Under the pieces are notes generated by a model that was not told where the DNA came from, made no database searches, and saw only the letters and a program-made list of their open reading frames with translations. The position numbers were made by a program, and so were the translations under genes. Shown piece by piece: positions 59,811 through 64,000 of a DNA stretch of 64,000 nt; positions within the stretch are counted from its first letter, which is position 1; every line of letters starts with the position of its first letter. Origin of the DNA: JBCDCY01 sp039180875 (lineage in GTDB: Bacteria; Pseudomonadota; Alphaproteobacteria; Rhodobacterales; Rhodobacteraceae); the NCBI GenBank assembly GCA_039180875.1, contig JBCDCY010000003.1, positions 124,001 to 188,000 on the forward strand. Reading direction: 5' to 3'.

Positions 59811-61186
59811 GCCTCCTGCTCCGTCGCCTCGAGCGTGTCGAGGAACTGGTTGCGCCACCAGGCGATGTCCTGCTCGCGCACGCACTCCATCAGAGAGGTC
59901 CAGCGCGCCTTGCGTTCATCCAACGGCATGGAGAGCGCCCGCCGCACCGCGTCGGCCCCGCCGGAGATGTCGTGGGGGTTCACCCGCAGCGCCTCCCGCA
60001 ACTGCTCGGCTGCGCCGGCGAATTCGGAGAGGATCAGCACGCCCGGATCCTCTGGATCCTGGGCGGCGACGAACTCCTTGGCGACCAGGTTCATGCCGTC
60101 GTGGAGCGGTGTGACCAGGCCGACCCGCGCCAGCTGGTAGAGCCCCGCGAGCATCTGGCGCGGATAGGAGCGGGCGAGATAGCGGATCGGCGTCCAGTCG
60201 AGATCGGCATGGTCAGCGTTGATCCGGCCGGCCAGACGGTCGACCTCCTCGCGCAACTCAGCATAGGCGTCGACCTCCCCGCGGGAGACGGGGGAGATCT
60301 GCACGTAGCTCACCCGACCGCGCAGCGTCTCGTGCTCATCCAGCAATCGGCCGAAGGCCTGCAGGCGCTGGGGCAGGCCTTTGGAATAATCCATGCGGTC
60401 GACGCCGAGGACCAGGGCGCGGTTGTCGATCACCCGGCCCAGGCGATCGGCGCCGGCCCGCGCCTCGGTATCGGCGGCGAAGCGCGTGATCTCGGCCGGG
60501 TCGATGCCGATGGGGAAGGCCGCGACCTGGACGGTGCGGTCATGCACCTTCAGCCGGCCGCCCTTCAGCAGCTTGGCCTGATGCTGCTGCACCATGTAGC
60601 GGCGAAAGTTCTCCGTATCGCGCTCGGTCTGGAAGCCGATGAGGTCGAAATCGGCGAGGCCCCGGGCGATCTGGGCGTGGTTCGGCAGGGCCGAGAACAC
60701 CTCGGGCGGCGGGAAGGGGATGTGGAGGAAGAAGCCCACCGGCCCGCGCCAGTCGTTATAGCGCAGTTCCCGACCGAGCAGCAGGAAGTGGTAATCGTGC
60801 ACCCAGACCACGTCGTCGGTGCGCAGCAGTTGAGACAGGAGGCGCCCGAAGCGCCGGTTCACCGCCTCGTACTGGGCGAAGGCGCTGTCGCTGAACTGGG
60901 CGAGGTCGATGCGGTAGTGCATGACCGGCCAGAGCGCGCGGTTGGCGTAGCCGAGGTAGTAGCCCTCGTATTCCTCCTCCGTCAGGTCGGCGAGGGCGAA
61001 GTCGATCTCTCCGTCGACGAAGACGCGGACGCCGCGGGTCTCCCGATCCAGCACCTCGCCCGACCAGCCGAACCAGACGCCGCCGCCGCGCTCCACCAGG
61101 GCATCCCAAAGGGCAACGGCCAGGCCGCCGGCGCGGGGCTCCCCCGGTGTCGCCGTTCGATTGGAGGCGACGATCAACCGTCCCAT
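59807..61186 (-). CDS. otsA: Trehalose-6-phosphate synthase
   Basis: 459 residues of family GT20; ATG at 61186 (MGRLIVASNRTATP). Diagnostic segments are WFGWSGEV, YANRALWPVMHYR, VWVHDYHFLLLGRELR, GFFLHIPFPPPEVFSALP, ALVLGVDRMDYSKGLPQRLQAF and TPLHDGMNLVAKEFVAAQDPEDPGVLILSEFAGAAEQL. It joins UDP-glucose and glucose 6-phosphate. It is translated before otsB with a GTGA overlap. Confidence 0.95.
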   Translation of the reverse strand: MGRLIVASNRTATPGEPRAGGLAVALWDALVERGGGVWFGWSGEVLDRETRGVRVFVDGEIDFALADLTEEEYEGYYLGYANRALWPVMHYRIDLAQFSDSAFAQYEAVNRRFGRLLSQLLRTDDVVWVHDYHFLLLGRELRYNDWRGPVGFFLHIPFPPPEVFSALPNHAQIARGLADFDLIGFQTERDTENFRRYMVQQHQAKLLKGGRLKVHDRTVQVAAFPIGIDPAEITRFAADTEARAGADRLGRVIDNRALVLGVDRMDYSKGLPQRLQAFGRLLDEHETLRGRVSYVQISPVSRGEVDAYAELREEVDRLAGRINADHADLDWTPIRYLARSYPRQMLAGLYQLARVGLVTPLHDGMNLVAKEFVAAQDPEDPGVLILSEFAGAAEQLREALRVNPHDISGGADAVRRALSMPLDERKARWTSLMECVREQDIAWWRNQFLDTLEATEQEA

Positions 61187-61265
61187 GCGCTGCTGCCCAC
61201 CCTGTCTCACCCCGTTGCGCCGTCAGCTTAGCACGCGGCGCGGGCCAGGTCAGGGCGCGCTGGGC

Positions 61266-62795
61266 TCAGCGGTCGGCCTTGGCCGCGAAGGTCTCGGCGT
61301 GGTCGGCGCGCAGGGCGACCTTTTGGACCTTGCCCATTGCGTTGCGCGGCAGGGCGTCGGCGAAGAAGATCCGGCGGGGCTGCTTGAAGCGGGCCAGGCG
61401 CTCGGCCAGGGCGCCGCGCACCGCATCCTCGCTCAACCCGGCCTCGGGCTCGGCCACCACGACGGCGGCCACAGCCTCTCCCAGATCGGGGTGCGGGAGA
61501 CCGATCACGGCGCTCTCCACCACGCCGTCGAGGGCATCGAGCGCCGCCTCCACCTCCTTCGGGTAGACGTTGAAACCGCCGGAGATCACCAGGTCCTTCG
61601 CCCGGCCGATCAGGGTGAGGTAGCCGTCCGCGCCGATCCGGCCGAGATCGCCGGTGATGAAAAAGCCGTCCTCGCGGAACTCCTCCCGCGTCTTCTCCGG
61701 CATCCGCCAATAGCCTTGAAAGACGTTGGGGCCGCGCACCTCGACGGCGCCGATCTCCTCCGCCGGCAGCGGGAGGCCGTCGGCGCCGGTGACGCGGATC
61801 TCCACATCCGGCAGGGCTGGGCCGACGCTGCCCGGCCGCCGCTCCCCATCATGGGGGTTGGAGGTGATCATGCCGGTCTCCGTCATGCCGTAGCGCTCGA
61901 GGATCGCGTGGCCGGTCAGCGCGCGCCAGGCCTCATGCGTCGCGGCGAGAAGGGGCGCCGAGCCGGCGATGAAGAGCCGCATGGACCGGGCCGCCGCGCC
62001 CAGATCCGGCATCTCAAGGAGCCGGGTGTAGAAGGTCGGCACGCCCATCAACGCCGTGGCCTGGGGCATGGCAGCCAGGACCGCCTCGGCGTCGAACTTC
62101 GGCAGGAAAATCAGGCTGCAGCCGGCGATCAGCGCCACGTTGGTGGCGACGAACAGGCCGTGGGTGTGAAAGATCGGCAGCGCATGGATCAGCCGATCCT
62201 CCGCCCCGAAGCGCCAGATCTCGGCCAGGGTGCGGGCGTTGGAGAGCAGGTTCTCGTGGCTCAGCATCGCCCCCTTCGACCGCCCGGTGGTGCCGGAGGT
62301 GTAGAGGATCGCCGCCAGATCATCCGGGCCGCGCGCCACCACCTCGAACCGCTCCACCGGCGTTGCGGCCTGCATCAGGCTGCCCGCCCCCGCGGCGTCG
62401 AGGGTGAAGAGCGCGCGGGCCGACGCCACCTCCGCCATCGCCTGAAAGGCCGCCTGCCGCGCCGGATCGCAGACGACGATGGCCGGCTCCGCATCGGCGA
62501 GGAAGGTCGTGACCTCGGCACCGGTATAGGCGGGGTTGAGCGGCAGGAAGACGCCGCCCGCCAGGATCGTCGCGAGGTAAAGGGTAAGGGCCGGCAGCGA
62601 TTTCTCGACTTGGACCGCCACCCGCTCCCCCGGCGCGAGGCCTGCCCCTTGCAGAACAGTAGCGAGGCACGCGGCCTCGTCCGCAAGCGCGGCGTAGCTC
62701 ACCGTCCCGCCCTCCGGCATCTCGGCGAAGATGCGCTCGCCCGGGGCGGTCAGCAGGCCGGCTGCCAGATGGTTGCGCTCAAGGCCGTCGAGCAT
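61266..62795 (-). CDS. Acyl-CoA synthetase, malonyl-CoA synthetase (MatB)-like
   Basis: 509 residues of the adenylate-forming family; ATG at 62795. Motifs: AILYTSGTTGRSKGAMLSHENL (phosphate loop), ERYGMTETGMITSNP, GFFITGDLGRIGADGYLTLIGRAKDLVISGGFNVYPKEVE, and the C-terminal catalytic Lys in NAMGKVQKVALR. VQVEKSLPALTLYLATILAGGVFLPLNPAYT is typical of MatB-type enzymes that activate malonate or methylmalonate. Substrate choice needs testing. Confidence 0.83.
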   Translation of the reverse strand: MLDGLERNHLAAGLLTAPGERIFAEMPEGGTVSYAALADEAACLATVLQGAGLAPGERVAVQVEKSLPALTLYLATILAGGVFLPLNPAYTGAEVTTFLADAEPAIVVCDPARQAAFQAMAEVASARALFTLDAAGAGSLMQAATPVERFEVVARGPDDLAAILYTSGTTGRSKGAMLSHENLLSNARTLAEIWRFGAEDRLIHALPIFHTHGLFVATNVALIAGCSLIFLPKFDAEAVLAAMPQATALMGVPTFYTRLLEMPDLGAAARSMRLFIAGSAPLLAATHEAWRALTGHAILERYGMTETGMITSNPHDGERRPGSVGPALPDVEIRVTGADGLPLPAEEIGAVEVRGPNVFQGYWRMPEKTREEFREDGFFITGDLGRIGADGYLTLIGRAKDLVISGGFNVYPKEVEAALDALDGVVESAVIGLPHPDLGEAVAAVVVAEPEAGLSEDAVRGALAERLARFKQPRRIFFADALPRNAMGKVQKVALRADHAETFAAKADR

Positions 62796-63041
62796 CGTCA
62801 GGTCCCTTCCATCCGCCGCCCGTTGCGAAGGCGGCGCGGCAACGATGCGTAGCGCGATCGCCCCGGCCGCGCCAAGCCGGATGGGCGCAGGCGAAACGGG
62901 CGGCGTGCGGCGCGGCCAGCAAGGATTTATCACCCACCGGGATCGAAAGCGCGCGCACCCCCTCGACTCTTTCGCCGCCGGGCGGCATCAGCCTGTGCGC
63001 ACGTCACCCAGCCGGCCCCAGCGGCCCCAGCGAGGCACCGG

Positions 63042-63341
63042 ATGAGCAAGCTCCCCAGCCCCTGCATCGACGTCTGCAAGTTCAAGCGGGCCGGGCACTG
63101 CATCGGCTGCTCGATGACCAAGAGCCAGAAGTCGCTGTTCAAGCGCCTGAAAAAGAACGAGCACCGTGAGGCATTCCTCACGATGCTCGTCGCACAGCAG
63201 GCCGTGCTGGGTAAGTATCGTGCCTGGCCGCCTGCCTATGCCCGCAAATGCCTGAAGAAGGGGGCCGAGCCGCCGCGCGGCCTCAGTTCAGATGGGCCCG
63301 CAGGAACCAGGCGAATTTCTCGTGGCTCTGGCCGCGGTTGA
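63042..63341 (+). CDS. DUF1289-family protein
   Basis: 99 residues. The N-terminal PSPCIDVCKFKRAGHCIGCSMTKSQK holds the four-cysteine pattern of DUF1289, presumably a metal-binding site, and the next helix completes the family's usual 60-80 residues. The rest (RGLSSDGPAGTRRISRGSGRG) is coded by DNA antisense to the dps 3' end and is probably a read-on tail. The function of the family is unknown. Confidence 0.82.
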   Translation: MSKLPSPCIDVCKFKRAGHCIGCSMTKSQKSLFKRLKKNEHREAFLTMLVAQQAVLGKYRAWPPAYARKCLKKGAEPPRGLSSDGPAGTRRISRGSGRG

Positions 63342-63756
63342 TGCAGAGATCTTCGGTCAGCGGATCGCCGTGACCAGCCGCCAGTTCGGCACAGCCGGCA
63401 AGGGTCGAGGCCAGCGTCTCTTCGGCCGCCAGCATCACCTGCAGCATCTGCTCGGCAGTGGCGTGGCCGTCGTGCTCGTCGATCTTGGAGCGGCTGATCA
63501 TGCCGGCCAGCGTTCCCTCGGCGTGCACGCCCAGTGCCCGGACCCGCTCAGCCAAATCGTCCTGAGCCTCGAAATGATCCTCATAGATCTCCTGAAACAT
63601 CGCATGCAGCGGGCCGAATGACATGCCCTTCACGTTCCAGTGAAAGTTCTGGGCAAGCATCGTCGCCACTGCCGTCTCGGCAACGGACTGGTTCAGCGCC
63701 TCGGCAATTTCGGCCTTGGCATCGGGCGTCAGCGTCAGGGCCGTTTGCTGGGTCAC
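63283..63756 (-). CDS. dps: Dps-family ferritin-like DNA-binding protein
   Basis: 157 residues starting with GTG at 63756, chosen because GGAGGG lies seven bases upstream; the ATG at 63771 has no such site. The ferroxidase residues appear in NFHWNVKGMSFGPLHAMFQEIYEDHFEAQDDLAERVRALG, and the helical C-terminus reads HEKFAWFLRAHL. Dps dodecamers store iron and protect DNA from peroxide. A candidate promoter and an Irr-type ICE palindrome lie upstream. It is convergent and overlapping by 59 bp with the DUF1289 gene. Confidence 0.93.
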   Translation of the reverse strand: MTQQTALTLTPDAKAEIAEALNQSVAETAVATMLAQNFHWNVKGMSFGPLHAMFQEIYEDHFEAQDDLAERVRALGVHAEGTLAGMISRSKIDEHDGHATAEQMLQVMLAAEETLASTLAGCAELAAGHGDPLTEDLCINRGQSHEKFAWFLRAHLN

Positions 63757-63818
63757 GTGATATCCCTCCATGGGCAAATTTCGGTCTGCGCAGGGCGTCA
63801 ACGCCCCGGCGCGGCCAG

Positions 63819-63846
63819 AACATAATGCCCCCAGACAGGAAGCCAA
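63819..63846 (-). promoter_or_regulatory. Candidate promoter of dps
   Basis: On the minus strand TTGGCT (63846-63841) and TATGTT (63824-63819) are 16 bp apart, about 60 bp before the GTG start. The ICE-like palindrome lies just upstream of the -35. Confidence 0.45.
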
Positions 63847-63853
63847 GCACTTT

Positions 63854-63868
63854 TTAGAATTATTCTAA
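63854..63868. promoter_or_regulatory. ICE-type iron-control element (Irr binding site) upstream of dps
   Basis: TTAGAAT-T-ATTCTAA is a perfect 15-bp palindrome in an AT-rich island within GC-rich DNA. It matches the iron control element bound by Irr in alphaproteobacteria (TTTAGAA and TTCTAAA halves). Its centre lies about 50 bp upstream of the predicted dps transcription start. Iron storage would fit Irr control. Confidence 0.8.
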
Positions 63869-63999
63869 TCTAGAGGGAATTGCTCGGAAATCGTCCACAC
63901 CAGATAGGCCAGATTGCGCCGGGCCGGCCGGGCCACGCGGGACCGGATCAAGAAGTGAAAGCTCGCCTGATCGCCGTTCGCCGCCGCGGCGAACAGACG
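63865..63999 (-). CDS. C-terminal end of an unidentified gene (enters from right edge)
   Basis: An open minus-strand frame of 44 codons runs from the window edge to a TAG at 63867-63865: RLFAAAANGDQASFHFLIRSRVARPARR, then LAYLVWTISEQFPLD. No start is in the window. The stop codon lies within the ICE palindrome, so this gene and dps are packed tightly on the same strand. The family is not recognised. Confidence 0.5.
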   Translation of the reverse strand, partial: RLFAAAANGDQASFHFLIRSRVARPARRNLAYLVWTISEQFPLD

Positions 64000-64000
64000 C

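Noticed and set aside
62796..63041. A gene in the 246-bp gap between the acyl-CoA synthetase and DUF1289 genes
   Set aside because: Frames there lack a plausible start with ribosome-binding site and show no protein-like composition; the longer synthetase start at 62933 adds residues with no family match.

Overview
The window is GC-rich, densely coding DNA from an alphaproteobacterium, most likely Rhodobacterales (inference). Pointers are: a holin/N-acetylmuramidase pair like the lysis cassette of Rhodobacterales gene transfer agents, lying among ccm genes; an Irr-type iron-control (ICE) palindrome upstream of a dps gene; a CC0125/CC1285-type lipoprotein; and small dispersed palindromic repeats carrying ATATTTG and GCCGGAGGC cores. 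I see no rRNA, tRNA, CRISPR array or insertion sequence.

Region 1 (1-8860, all +) is a TonB-dependent uptake locus. It holds the end of one outer-membrane receptor, a closely similar complete receptor directly after it, a DUF3649-like / PepSY / DUF3325-like inner-membrane set, a small periplasmic protein, then ExbB, two ExbDs and TonB in overlapping frames. Region 2 (8891-21509) holds a lipoprotein gene and an inositol-type catabolic cluster. This comprises a LacI regulator, an ABC sugar importer (binding protein, permease, ATPase), two Gfo/Idh/MocA dehydrogenases, a TIM-barrel isomerase/dehydratase, and iolD-iolC-iolB-iolJ. The same perfect palindrome, TTGCAACCGGTTGCAA, lies in both divergent promoter regions, which suggests one regulator for importer and enzymes.

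Region 3 (21574-31302) contains a ferric-iron ABC permease and binding protein (convergent, sharing a terminator), an FAD oxidoreductase, a uronate dehydrogenase, a Rid-family protein, and a FecI-FecR-receptor system whose receptor is a third relative of the Region 1 receptors. Region 4 (31481-40730, all -) is core metabolism: crotonase, ccmH, ccmF, phzF-like, holin, endolysin, ccmE, argC, GST, rpsI and rplM. Region 5 (41022-52069) has speDE, thioesterase, crotonase, cyclophilin, coaD, CBS, sterol-desaturase-like, sulfotransferase-like, ilvN, acetyltransferase and ilvC.

Region 6 (52354-64000) has secG and pyrG separated by a three-gene lipid-linked glycosylation set, then a VapBC-type toxin-antitoxin pair, two orphan genes, otsBA, a malonyl-CoA-synthetase-like ligase, a DUF1289 protein, Dps, and the end of an unknown gene at the edge.

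The main themes are iron/TonB uptake (three receptors, one TonB-ExbBD set, FecIR, Fbp, Irr/Dps) and inositol/uronate catabolism. The most unusual items are the two families of dispersed palindromic elements, the short ORFs bridging cistrons with stop-start overlaps at both ends, and the iron permease gene with no ordinary start codon.
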